The notes under the pieces were generated by a model. It worked only from the letters and a program-made list of their open reading frames with translations. It was not told the origin of the DNA and did not search any database. A stretch of DNA of 64,000 bases from Streptacidiphilus sp. 4-A2 (GTDB lineage: Bacteria > Actinomycetota > Actinomycetes > Streptomycetales > Streptomycetaceae), in the NCBI GenBank assembly GCA_014284505.1, contig JAAFYY010000001.1:4278001-4342000 (forward strand). Direction: 5' to 3'. The stretch's first letter is position 1. Every line of letters starts with the position of its first letter. The translations under genes and the position numbers were made by a program. Shown piece after piece: positions 18,475 through 28,500 of this stretch.

Positions 18475-18753
18475 CGACCATGGTGAGTTGGACCTCCTCG
18501 ATGCCGTCGGCGAGTGTGGCGAGGTAGCCCCGCCGTCGGTGCTGAGGTAGCAGGGGTTCCCGTCGGGGGTGGTCCAGGGCAGCAGTCGGGGGCCGTCGAT
18601 GCCGGATGCGGCGTCGTACAGCTCCCTGGGCGTAGGCGGTCCGCGTTGCTTCTGAGGTTGCTCACCGTGTGCCCCGGCTCGGTCGCTGGATACGGACACG
18701 GCGACCGTAGCTGCCGAGTGATCGGCACCCAGGTCGCAGGCGTGGCAGTTCAC
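18475..18753 (-). CDS. Small element protein with Cys pair, copy B
   Basis: It begins MNCHACDLGADHSAATVAVS and keeps the block LYDAASGIDGPRLLPWTTPD of copy A (9967-10281). The CHAC pair corresponds to CRAC of copy A. Its stop is lost, so translation continues into the downstream gene up to 18388. Function unknown. Confidence 0.4.
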
Positions 18754-18788
18754 GACGCAGGGTCTGCGAACTGCACGCTGCGTGGTGG

Positions 18789-20033
18789 CTATCCGACGAC
18801 GCCCAGGTAGGCCGCCATCTCACGCATTTCAGCTGTCAGAGTGCGCTTGCGCTTCTTCAGGATCTCCTGCATGGTCTCGGCGGCCATCCGCTGGTGCCGC
18901 AACCACTGCGGGGAGGCACGTCGACTCCGTCAGCTCGTCCATCGCCGCTGTCAGATCGCTTGTCCGTGCGTAGGCGCGTGCGACATCGAGTCGGTGGCGG
19001 TTCCAGTTGTCGTCGCTGGGCCGTCCAGTGCTCGTCCACGCCTTCGGCGACATGGCGTCCTCGCCGGACTTGCGCACGACTGTGCGGGCGTCTCCCAGCA
19101 CCATCGCGCCTCGACGCCCTTCATGCCGACGGTCAGCGGCCCGAAAGTGGTCCAGTGCCGGAAGAACGACCCGGTGTACTCCCGGCCGACGGCCGACGCC
19201 GCCGTGCTCGCCACCCGGTGGTAGTGCCGCGCCTCCTGGGGACGGTTGTTGCGACCCGCTGCCGCTGCCGCGCGCAGGGCCAGCCATCCCCACGCCGCAC
19301 ACTCGTCCGGCGTCGCCCGTGACAGCCTGGGCTCGATGGCATCAGCTGTCCTGGAAGCGAGTTGCTCGGCCTCGTCCAACCGGCCCTGCCGCAGCAGCAG
19401 CCAGCACATCCCGATCACCCCGGACGCCCCGGTGAGCCGGTCATCCACCGTGCGCGCGTCCGTGATCGCGCCGGCCAGCGCCGTGTACGCGAGATCGTAC
19501 TGACGCACCTGCGTCAGATACCGCCCGGCCAACTGCAACGTCTCCGCGCGGGCCAGCAGCGCCTGGCGGTGCTCCTCGCCGCCGTCGAAGTACGCGACCG
19601 CGCTGTTGGCGTCCCGCAGCAGCCCCGGCAGCTGGGACGCGACGCTCTTGTAGCTGTCCGAGTGGTACAGCACCGCGCCATCCTGGACCGCCCGCCTAAA
19701 GCCGCGCAGGTTCGGCTCCTCCCCGGCGGCATCCGTTTCCAGGTCGGCGAGGCCCACCGGCGGAGTGAGGGCGGCACGAAGCCGGATCAGATTGACCCGG
19801 TTCGGCTCCTCGGCACGCCCCACCGGCTCCGGGGCGTCCGGTGCCAGCAGCGTCGCCGTGGTCACACCCAGGGCGCGGGCCAGGGCGTGAAGCGTCTCCA
19901 TGCGGACCGCCCCGCCCTGCTCGACCTTGCGCACCGTACCCGGCGACACGCCTGCGGCGTAGGCCAGTTCCTCCTGGCTCAACCCGGCCCTGCGCCGGTA
20001 CTTGCGGACATTGTCCGCCAGCTCCGTCGTCAT
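18789..20033 (-). CDS. XRE-family regulator with TPR-like C-terminus, copy B (frameshift near 3' end)
   Basis: This is a regulator of about 414 residues. The start MTTELADNVRKYRRRAGLSQ and helix-turn-helix (LSQEELAYAAGVSPGTVRKV) are intact. A helical domain with repeated tetratricopeptide-like segments follows (QALLARAETLQLAGRYLTQV, GMCWLLLRQGRLDEAEQLAS). Frame changes near 19100 and 18920 precede the shared C-terminus, which ends at 18789 with the LGVVG tail. The octamer array lies about 240 bases upstream of its start, between it and the conserved repeats. Confidence 0.75.
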
Positions 20034-20270
20034 CTGTGCACCACCTCCAACGCCACGGTACGCCGCACCGGCGAACCCACAGGGCGCTCTTGACAGTTAC
20101 CCACCCCAGACGGTGAACCACCACAACGCACCCCGGCACAGGGCCAGCCGAAACAGCCCGGCTCCGGCGCCCTCGACAGGCTTCGGGCCAAAGCGGGGTG
20201 AGCCCCTCCTGCCGCGTCGGAGTTCTCCGGGGCCACCAAGGCCACCTCTGGCACGCTCGCGCATAGCCTC

Positions 20271-20750
20271 GGCGCGTCGGCGGGTCGGCGGGTCGGCGCG
20301 TCGGCGGGTCGGCGGGTCGGCGGGTCGGCGGGTCGGCGGGTCGGCGGGTCGGCGGGTCGGCGGGTCGGCGGTCGGCGGGTCGGCGGGTCGGCGGGTCGGC
20401 GGGTCGGCGGGTCGGCGGGTCGGCGGGTCGGCGGGTCGGCGGGTCGGCGGGTCGGCGGGTCGGCGGGTCGGCGGGTCGGCGGGTCGGCGGGTCGGCGGGT
20501 CGGCGGGTCGGCGGGTCGGCGGGTCGGCGGGTCGGCGGGTCGGCGGGTCGGCGGGTCGGCGGGTCGGCGGGTCGGCGGGTCGGCGGGTCGGCGGGTCGGC
20601 GGGTCGGCGGGTCGGCGGGTCGGCGGGTCGGCGGGTCGGCGGGTCGGCGGGTCGGCGGGTCGGCGGGTCGGCGGGTCGGCGGGTCGGCGGGTCGGCGGGT
20701 CGGCGGGTCGGCGGGTCGGCGGGTCGGCGGGTCGGCGGGTCGGCGGGAAG
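20271..20750. repeat. ~59-copy tandem octamer array ggcgggtc
   Basis: Nearly perfect head-to-tail copies of ggcgggtc run from 20271 to about 20750. Variants are ggcgcgtc at the left edge (20271, 20295) and one 7-base unit near 20367. Because 8 is not a multiple of 3, all six frames stay open, giving meaningless PTRRPADP or RRVGGSAG peptides. Element A has only two copies at the matching place (11698-11713). Array length is uncertain in any short-read or error-prone assembly. Confidence 0.95.
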
Positions 20751-20835
20751 CCTACGCTCCACGTCGGAGATGACGTCGGGCACCGCCCACGGCGGGACCG
20801 GCGGTGGAGACGGAGAGTCGGACCCCTGGCCGACC

Positions 20836-20971
20836 CTGTGCCCGCGATCCGACCGTAGGACGGTCGCTGGCGACAACTTGCTCCGCCAGGCGCAAGGGAG
20901 TCCCTACCCCACAACTTGCTCCGGCCCTGGTCGGCGCAGGGGTAAGCATCGCTTACCCCACAACTTGCTCC
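20836..20971. promoter_or_regulatory. Three direct repeats acaacttgctcc and inverted repeats, element B
   Basis: Copies of the 12-mer lie at 20873-20884, 20911-20922 and 20960-20971. A perfect inverted repeat ggggtaagc-atc-gcttacccc (20939-20959) abuts the third. GACCGT-AGG-ACGGTC lies just upstream of the first. Spacing matches element A (38 and 49 bases), so the block is under constraint. The region 20972-21169 shows no gene. Confidence 0.5.
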
Positions 20972-21169
20972 TATCGGGAATCAGCCGAGCCCCGCTCACA
21001 TCCTCGGCTGACCACTCCCCGCCGACGCCAGTGGGGGCCCTGGTTGCTGCCATCGCCCTGGCTCGGTCGGCGACGTCGGGCCACCTCCAGCGGGCCGGGC
21101 CCGCCTTGAACCTCGTAGAGAAAATCTGGACGCACAGCTCCGGCCCCTGGGCCGCCTGGGGGCGAAAGG

Positions 21170-21594
21170 TCAGCGGCCTCGCTCGGTCTCGCCCGCTTCC
21201 AGGGCTTCGACGCGGGCACGCAGGGCGGTGAGCCGATCAAGCGCCTCGGCCAGTGCCAGTTCCAGCGCCTCGACGCGGGCCGCCGTCCGCCGACGGGCAC
21301 ATTCCCCACATCCAGGCTGCCGGACTCGCCGTGAGCGTCGTCGGGGTAGGTGACGAAGGCGCCCTTGCCAGGGCGGGAGATCGCATAGCCGTCCTGCTTC
21401 AGCGAGGCCATGGCCTTCTGCACGGACAAGCTGGAGGCCCCGAACTCCCGCATCAGCACCGCCTGCGTCGGCAGGACGTCCCCCGGCTTCAGCTCACCGG
21501 AACGGATCCGCTCCCGCAGGGCCTCGGAGATGACCTCGAACGTCAGCAACACCGTGCTACCCATCGGTTTGCGCCCCCGCCACCCCACCGTCAC
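21170..21594 (-). CDS. GntR-family regulator, copy B (one frameshift)
   Basis: It starts at GTG 21594 and carries the same winged helix as copy A (FEVISEALRERIRSGELKPG, LPTQAVLMREFGASSLSVQK). A frame change near 21290 leads into the coiled-coil tail LTALRARVEALEAGETERGR, ending at 21170. Without that change the frame runs on as junk. It is the likely repressor of the rep operon of element B. Confidence 0.75.
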
Positions 21595-21900
21595 CACAAG
21601 CCACCTCGCCCTCTCTGCGCCACTACCACCAAAATCCGGCCTGCCCAAACCGGGAAACCCGGGCCACAGTACTCGCACCCCAACCGCACCGAAACAGATG
21701 AGGAGGGATGCACTTGAATGCGCGCTTGAAGCGATGCTACCTTCACGCACCGCCGGTGAACACCACCGCTGACCAGGCCAGACGCCCCCGGCCCACCACT
21801 CGCACCCGCCGTCACGCGCACCCTTCCCCCCGCGCTGACCACCCGGGTCACCCCCAGCCACCCCATCTCTTCTCCAGCCCCCTGCCGGAGGTCTGCCCTC
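21595..21900 (+). promoter_or_regulatory. gntR-rep divergent control region, element B
   Basis: It holds the same conserved block as element A: two cttgaa repeats (21713-21729) and a possible promoter TTGAAT (21714-21719) with TACCTT (21738-21743) at 18-base spacing. No gene is present. Confidence 0.4.
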
Positions 21901-23540
21901 ATGCCCGCACAGCTCCAACTCCCCCCCCGTAACCACCTCCGCGCCCGCGAACAGCACGCTCACCGCACCGGCCCACCCCAGCACCACCGACACGTCCACC
22001 AACAGCGACTCGGCGCTGGAACGCCGGGCCCGACTGACCGCCAGGCTGGCCAAGCTCGCCGCCGCCGGACACCTCGCACCCCTGGCCCGGCAGATCGGCT
22101 CACTGGGCGGCTGTGCCCGCCCAATCCGCATGACCGGACACCGCACCCGCCTGGACGCCACGACCGGCCAGATCCTCGACCACCTCGACACCCGCCACCT
22201 GCCCGCCGGCGAACTCCTGCTGCGCTGCGGCAACCGCCGCGCCACCCGCTGCCCCGCCTGCTCGAACGTCTACCGCTACGACACCTACCAGCTCATCGCC
22301 GCCGGACTACGCGGCGGCAAGACCGTCCCCACCAGCGTCTCCACTCACCCCCGTCTTCGCCACCCTCACCGCCCCCGGCTTCGGCCCCGTCCATAACCAA
22401 CCCGGCGCCGCCTCGTGTATCTGCGGCACCCAGCACGCCGACAGCGACCCGCTCCTGGGCACGCCGCTGAACCCGCAGCGGTACGACTACACCGGCGCGG
22501 TGCTGTGGAACGCTCACGCCCCCGCCCTATGGGCACGCTTCACCACCCACCTGCGCCGCGAAATCGCCCACGCCGCAGGACTCACCCAACGCACCCTGCG
22601 CCACCACGCAACCCTGTCCTACGCCAAGGTCGCCGAATACCAGAAGCGCGGCCAGATCCACTTCCACACCGTCATCCGCATCGACGGACCCACAGGCCCC
22701 GCCAGCACCCCGCCCGCCTGGGCCACCACCGACCTCCTCGACCACGCCGTCCGCGCCGCCGCGAAGCGGACCCGCGTCCTGCACCAACACCGTTCCGGGG
22801 CCGGGAAGGCCGCCCCGGCACGGCCGTCGGAGCCCACGGCGTTCCGGTTCGGGCGGCAGATCGATGTCCGCGCGATCCGCAGCACCGACTTCACTGGCGA
22901 CGGCCCGTCACCGACCGGCCGTCGCCGCCTACATCGCCAAGTACGCCACCAAGGGAGCCGAAACCACCACCGGCACCCTCGACCGCCGACTCCGCTTCCT
23001 GGCCGAACTCGCCCAGCACGACTCACCGACCACGCCCGCCTGATGCCTGCACCTCGGTGTTCGGCCCGAGCACGCCACCTCCGCCTGCGCCAATGGGCCC
23101 ACATGCTCGGCTTCCGAGGCCACTTCTCCACCCGCACCCGCCACTACTCCACCACCCTCACCCACCTCCGAGCCGAACGCACCACCTGGCGCACCCGCCA
23201 AGACGACACCCGGAAGCAGGCAGGCGAGGGACAGCCGGTCACTGACCAGCACAGTGACCGCACGGACCTGACCTCCGGTCACACCAACCCCATGCCGGTC
23301 ACCGCAGCGGTCAGCGCACACGAGCGGGCGACACATCGGCAGACACGACCTGGTGATCTCGCACTGGCAGTACGCCGGAAGCGGCCTCCTGCCCGAACTC
23401 GCACACCTGGCCGACCTCCTGGCCACCACATCGCGAGCCCGGACCGAGCAACCGAGCCGCAGGCACGGTGCACCGGTGACCGGGCCGGTCAATCCACCGT
23501 CCCGCTGACCGCCGCCGTCCAGACGGAGGTGACCGCGTGA
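21901..23540 (+). pseudogene. Replication initiator, RepSA-like, copy B (frameshifted, small deletion)
   Basis: It is the paralogue of the element A rep. The Cys-rich site (CGNRRATRCPACSNVYRYD) and HUH-like motif (GQIHFHTVIRIDG) are present. Frame changes occur near 21945, 22100, 22350, 22910 and 23035. About 20 residues around the helix corresponding to MIHTAWHLGTQLQYTH are missing, which looks like true loss rather than base error. The YIAKYATKG motif survives only in another frame. Probably non-functional. Confidence 0.75.
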
Positions 23541-23721
23541 CCACCGACAGCGAACTCCTCACGGTCCCCGAGGTCATGGCCCGCCTGAAGATCAGCCGTT
23601 CCACCGTCTACGACCTCATCCGCACCCGGCGGCTCGCCTCGATCACCATCGGCCGTGCCCGCCGCATCCCCGCCACGCCCTGAACGCCCTCGTCCACCAC
23701 CAGCTCGAAGAGGCAGCCTGA
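23537..23721 (+). pseudogene. xis: Excisionase, copy B (one-base deletion)
   Basis: GTG 23537 overlaps the rep stop. The helix-turn-helix LTVPEVMARLKISRSTVYDL is intact. One A missing in cgccacgccc (copy A: cgccaacgccc) shifts the frame near 23673 and ends it early. Downstream sequence still encodes the normal tail ending EEAA. Confidence 0.8.
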
Positions 23722-23722
23722 T

Positions 23723-25031
23723 ATGACCACCCTCGACACCAACCCCACCTCCACTCCCGGTGCGGGCTCGCGCAGGGTCCGCGCCAACGGCGACGGCACC
23801 GTCTACCAGCGCAAGGACGGCCGCTGGGAAGCCGCCGGATACGTCCTCGCCACAAGCGACACCCGCAAGCGCATCCGCGTCTACGGCACCACCCGCAAGG
23901 AAGCACTGGCCAAGCTCACCGAGAAGATCGCCACCAGCAACCGCGGCATACCCGCTCCATCCGCGCAAGGCAGCCTCGCCGCGTTCCTCACCTACTGGCT
24001 GGAGACCGTCGCCGTCCACCGGCTCCGCGAGAACACCCACACCCGCTACACCGCCGTCGTCCGCCTCTACCTCATCCCCGGCCTCGGCAAGAAGAAGCTC
24101 GCCAAGCTCACCGTCAAGGACATCCGCACATGGCTCGACCAACTCCGCACCACCTGCCAGTGCTGCGCACGCGGCATCGACACCGCCCGCCAGCAACCCG
24201 AGTGCTGCGCGACCGGAGCATGCTGCCAGGCGGCTGTCACCGCTGACCCTGGCCTACGTGCACTCCGTCCTCAGGTCGGCTCTGGAGCACGCCGTCCGCG
24301 AAGAGGAGATCCCCGTAATGTCGCCCGCAATGTGCGCATGGGCACACCCGACCCCGCCGCTTCGAACCCTCACCGCCGAAGAAGCCCGCGCACTCCTGAC
24401 CGCCACGGACGGACACCGGCTCAGGGCGCTCTTCGAACTCGCCCTGCGCACCGGGCTGCGTAAGGGCGAGCTCCTCGGCCTGCGCTGGGAAGACCTCGAC
24501 CTCACCGGCGGAACCGTCAACATCCGCCGCACCCTCCAACGCACCAACTCCGCCGGCCTGACCGTTCTGCCGACCAAGACCCACAGCTCGGAACGGCGCA
24601 TCGCCCTGCCCACCGAGTGCCTGCGCTCCCTCGAACAGCACCGAGAACAGCAGGCCCAGGAGCGCGAGGCTGCGGGGTCCGGCTGGAAGGCGAGCGGCTA
24701 CGTCTTCACTCGGCCCGACGGCTCGCCAATCGAGGGAGCCACCCTTACCCGGCACTTCGACGCCCTACTCCGCCGGGCCGCCCTGCGTCGCATCCGGTTT
24801 CATGATCTTCGGCACTCAGCAGCGACGCTCCTCCTGGAGCAGGGTGTAGAACTCGTCGTGATCAAGGAGCTGTTGGGCCATGCCCACATCGGCGTGACCG
24901 CGACCGTGTATGCCCACGTCCGACTGCGCCTCCAACGCGACGCCATCGACCTACTCGGCAACGCCCTCCGCAACCCCGCGCGACCCGACGACGGCGACGA
25001 ACCACTGCAGGGTGCAGCGTCCGTCCGCTGA
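23723..25031 (+). pseudogene. int: Tyrosine integrase, copy B (two frameshifts)
   Basis: This is the paralogue of the element A integrase, starting MTTLDTNPTSTPGAG at 23723. The frame changes near 24235 and 24315, then stays open through the whole catalytic domain (TGLRKGELLGLRW, HDLRHSAATLL, LGHAHIG, TVYAHV) to the stop at 25031. The catalytic residues are all present. With two corrected bases the protein would be functional, so its true state depends on sequence accuracy. Confidence 0.85.
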
Positions 25032-25033
25032 CG

Positions 25034-25056
25034 TTGCCGTCAACTACTGCCGTCAG
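25034..25056. repeat. Putative Int arm-type site, right end of element B
   Basis: TGCCGTCA-ACTAC-TGCCGTCA, identical to the element A right site, 3 bases past the int stop. Confidence 0.5.
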
Positions 25057-25062
25057 ACACCC

Positions 25063-25099
25063 CAACGGCCCCACCGAAGGAACACCGGTGGGGCCGTTG
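25063..25099 (+). terminator. int terminator, element B
   Basis: caacggccccaccg (25063-25076) pairs perfectly with cggtggggccgttg (25086-25099) and is followed by ttat. A 14-bp stem right after int. Confidence 0.7.
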
Positions 25100-25182
25100 T
25101 TATGAGGCCTAACAGGGCATCTACCGCGACCCAATACGCGCCATATGCAGATCTCCACATCAGAGAAATGCCATGCTCAAAA

Positions 25183-25515
25183 TCACTCCCGCAGGGGATT
25201 TGATACTTCCAAGAATTTTTCGAGCACCTCCATCAACGCATCAGTCAAAGGCCCATCCAATTCACTTGGAAGTTCATCCACTCGCACACGGCCCTCAAGA
25301 ACTTCCGGGGCTCGAGTCGAGGCAATTACATATGCCCAATGAAGGCTCGATTTACGCCCAAGGATCCGAATGGAAACCCACTCCTGGAACCCGGCCAACG
25401 GCTCGCCATCAAGTGCGGCATTGAAGCCCTGAACGAATGACACCGCAGTAGAGAACCGGTCATCGAGCAGGTACATTCGGCGTCGGTTTCTCAGATGGAA
25501 ACACACCTCTCGCAT
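25183..25515 (-). CDS. Immunity protein candidate of the Rhs toxin
   Basis: This 110-residue protein starts at ATG 25515, behind GGGTGG, 10 bases after the toxin stop: MREVCFHLRNRRRMYLLDDR, FSTAVSFVQGFNAALDGEPL and a C-terminus DALMEVLEKFLEVSNPLRE. An in-frame ATG at 25542 would overlap the toxin end and is less likely. It is the last gene of the Rhs unit and should neutralise the papain-fold-like tip. It is in a single frame, unlike the large gene upstream. GC is lower than in core genes. No named immunity family is recognised. Confidence 0.6.
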   Translation of the reverse strand: MREVCFHLRNRRRMYLLDDRFSTAVSFVQGFNAALDGEPLAGFQEWVSIRILGRKSSLHWAYVIASTRAPEVLEGRVRVDELPSELDGPLTDALMEVLEKFLEVSNPLRE

Positions 25516-25525
25516 GTCCACCCGA

Positions 25526-28500
25526 TCAACCCTCCGCGACATACGGGAGGAAGGACAGGTACTCGCCGTACATCCATTGAGATCGATACGCGTCCATTGA
25601 CATCCCCGGGCCCCGTGAATCCGTCGTAAACGGAGCCATCCTTGATGACGACATAGTGCTCAGTCCATGAACCCAAGGGTCATTGGTCGACGGCCCAAGT
25701 CCCGGCGCTCCTTCACTGTCGGAAACTCGGTAAATATCGCCGCCGATTTTGCTCTGGATCTGCTTGGCGCACTCCTCGCAGTTGTTCATATCTGGCTTGG
25801 GCCAACCATTTGGTCCAACTTCATCACAAGGAAACGCAGCGCTGTTATGCACCAGGATCGGCGTCGTGCCAGCGAGTACATAGTACGTGTGGAGCTGCTG
25901 AATTGTCAGGTTGTAGCGGTAGGCGGCACCCGGGGTCACGTGTATGGACTCAACGTACGCGTGACCACCGGCAGAAGTTTCCAGGGCGTGGCCTGGGGTC
26001 AGTTGGACGGCGGGGATCCAGGTATGGAGGGTGTCGTCCCAGAAGCGGTGTTCGGTGGTGGTGTGGAGGGTGGAGGTGTGACCTTGGGCGTCCAGGACGG
26101 TGACGTCGAGGAGGTTGTGATCGTAGTTGACCATGGTCGCCTGGACGGTGCGTGCGCCCTTGAGCTTGCCGGTGGTGGGGTCGGCGGCCTCAACCTTGTC
26201 ACCGGTCTTGATCTTGCTGATCGGCTCGGTCTTGCCGTCAGGCATCAGGACAGCGGTAGCCGGAGCGAAGCTGTTGGTAGCGCAACTGGCCCCGGCCTCG
26301 TCATCGGCTGAGCTGTCCGCGTACTCACTCGCGATGACATCGTAGTCGGCGGCGGTGGCGGCATCGGTGGCCGGGTCCAGTCCGAGTTGGGCGAGGTCGG
26401 CGGCGGTGAGGACGACGGCGCCGACGTTCATCAAGCTGTTCATAAGCGATACGGCGGTAGCACCTCCGCCCTGAGGACTGCCGCACTGACTGTTCAACTG
26501 TCGGCAGCGAGCGTTGTAGCCCTTACCGCCCGGCTGGCGCTGGGGGGCCGGTGGGATGGGGGTTAGCGTGTAGCTGGTCGTGGCGTTGATGACGGCTACC
26601 ACTGCCAGCGTCAATGGATCAGCGGCGTCCACCGCCTGGTTGACCTGGGTCGCGGCGGCACGCCGACAGGCGGCGTTGCCACATTCGATCCATTCGGCGG
26701 ACAACTGCTCGATGACGCGTGCGTGGATCACGGGTGCGGCAGGCGGACCGGCGCAGTCGCCCAGGCCCGGCATGCAGCCGCCGCCTCCGCCGGTACCCGA
26801 ACGCTGTCCTCCGGAGTTGCCGTCCCCGCCGCTGCCGCTGTTGTCGTCACTGCCACCGCTACTGCTACTGCTGCTCGCGGCGGGGACTTGGGGTTGAGCT
26901 GAGGGTTGCAGACGTCATCAAGGCCGAGGCACAGGCCGGTGGGGTCGCTGTTGTTGACCGGGTCGTCGCCCGCGTAGGTGTAGCCGCCGATCTGGTTGGG
27001 GTCGGAGACCTCCAGGACTGGGTCGCGGGAGAGGAAGTGCCCGCTGACCGGGTCGTATTCGCGGGCGCCGAGGAGGTCGAGGTTGGTGGCGGGGTCGCTG
27101 GGCCGGCCGAGGTAGGAGCGTCCGTCGACCCAGGTGGCGGGCGTGGTGCCGCGGGTGTTGCCGTAGGGGGTGAAGTAGCGGCGGTTCTCACCGGCAAGGA
27201 CAGAGGAGATGGTGAGAGTGCCGGTGCCCTGAGAGGTGCTGGTCTCGTAGCTGAGGTTGCCGGTGTTGTCTCGGATGACGGTGATGCCGCTACCCGTGTT
27301 GTAGTAGCGCAGTGCGGTCAGGCCGCCGCCGCTGTTCATGGTGATCTGCTCGTCGGGCAGGTAGAGCAGGGTGGTGGTGCCCCCGGCGATGGTGTCCTTC
27401 TGCAGGAGCAGGTTGCCGGAGGCGTCGTACTGGTAGCCGGAGGCGTTGTTGGTGGCGCTGTCCTCTACGGAGCTGGTCAGACCATTGGGGTCATATGTGA
27501 AGCTCTGGTCGTTGACAGTGGAGCCGGCCGCATTGGTGACGATGTCAGTCTTGGTGGAGCCGTCGGGGTTGTAGCTGTACGTCGACTCGGAGACCGGAGT
27601 ACCGCTGCCGTTGGTGGTGTTCAGGGCCTGGAGCGTGTCAGGCTGGCCGGTGGTACCGGTGGCCGTGTTGTAGCTGTAGGCCTGGGTGGTGGCGACGGTG
27701 CCGTCGGTGTTGTAGTCGGTGACCGTGGAACGATTGCCCGAGGACTGGCCGTTCGGGTCGTATGAGTAGGTCTCCCAGTAGGGGGCGGGACCGCCGTTGG
27801 TGGCGGCACTGGGAGCAGCGTTCTTACAGCCCCCGATGTTGGGTACCGAGGGAGAGGCGGCACTGCTGACAACGCCGGTGTCGGTCCAGGCGGTGCCGAG
27901 CCGCCCCTGGCTGTCGTAGGTGTAGCACTGCAGGTCGGTCGCAGTGCCGTTGTCCTCGGCGTCGTTCTGCGCGGTGATCTGACCGACGGCGTTCCAGTAG
28001 GTCGAGATGTCGTCCAGGTGCCCGGTCGAGTCGTTCTCCGCGTCCAGGAACGACTCGGTGACACGGTCGGTGTCGACGTCGTAGGTGTTGGTCTGGACGA
28101 GCTGATCGGGCATGTCGCCGATGGTGGCGCGGGTGGTCTGACCGAGCGGATTGTCGGTGGCGGCGGTGAGGTAGTCCGCGTTGCCGGAGATCCCGGCCAG
28201 GTCACCGGTGGTGGTGTACGAGTCCGAGACGGTCTCGGCGGGCAGTCCGCCGTCCGCGCCGTAGGTGGTGGATTCGAGTGCCCCGGTGAGCAGGCCGTAG
28301 CTGTAGGACACCGAGTATGTGCCGGCCAGGTTGCCCTCGGCCGCCGGGATGGTGGTGCTGGTACCGGTGGGCGAGCCGAGCGGGCTGTACCCGGCGGTGG
28401 ACTGCTTGTAAGCGTTGCCGTTGTAGTACGAGGTCTGCGAGGCAGGCTCGCCCTTGCCTGCGATGGCGGTGTCGTAGCTCCACGCGGCCAGTTCGGCGGA

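Larger units (their letters stand above)
17881..25099. mobile_element. Integrated element B, paralogue of element A
   Basis: It has the same gene order and orientation as element A and high similarity throughout, but lacks the two small genes found at 12144-12739 of A. It carries a large octamer array instead of two octamers. rep, xis and int are each broken by frameshifts, and rep also has a small deletion, so this copy is probably defective unless the sequence is wrong. No transfer genes are present. It lies between the immunity gene of the Rhs locus (25183) and orphan cassette 3. Confidence 0.75.

Noticed and set aside
20271..20750. CRISPR-like array
   Set aside because: Units are 8 bases, contiguous and have no spacers; no cas genes nearby.
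20097..20876. Long reading frames of PTRRPADP or RRVGGSAG repeats on both strands across the octamer array
   Set aside because: An 8-base repeat without stops keeps every frame open. There is no start context, no domain, and the paralogous site in element A lacks it.
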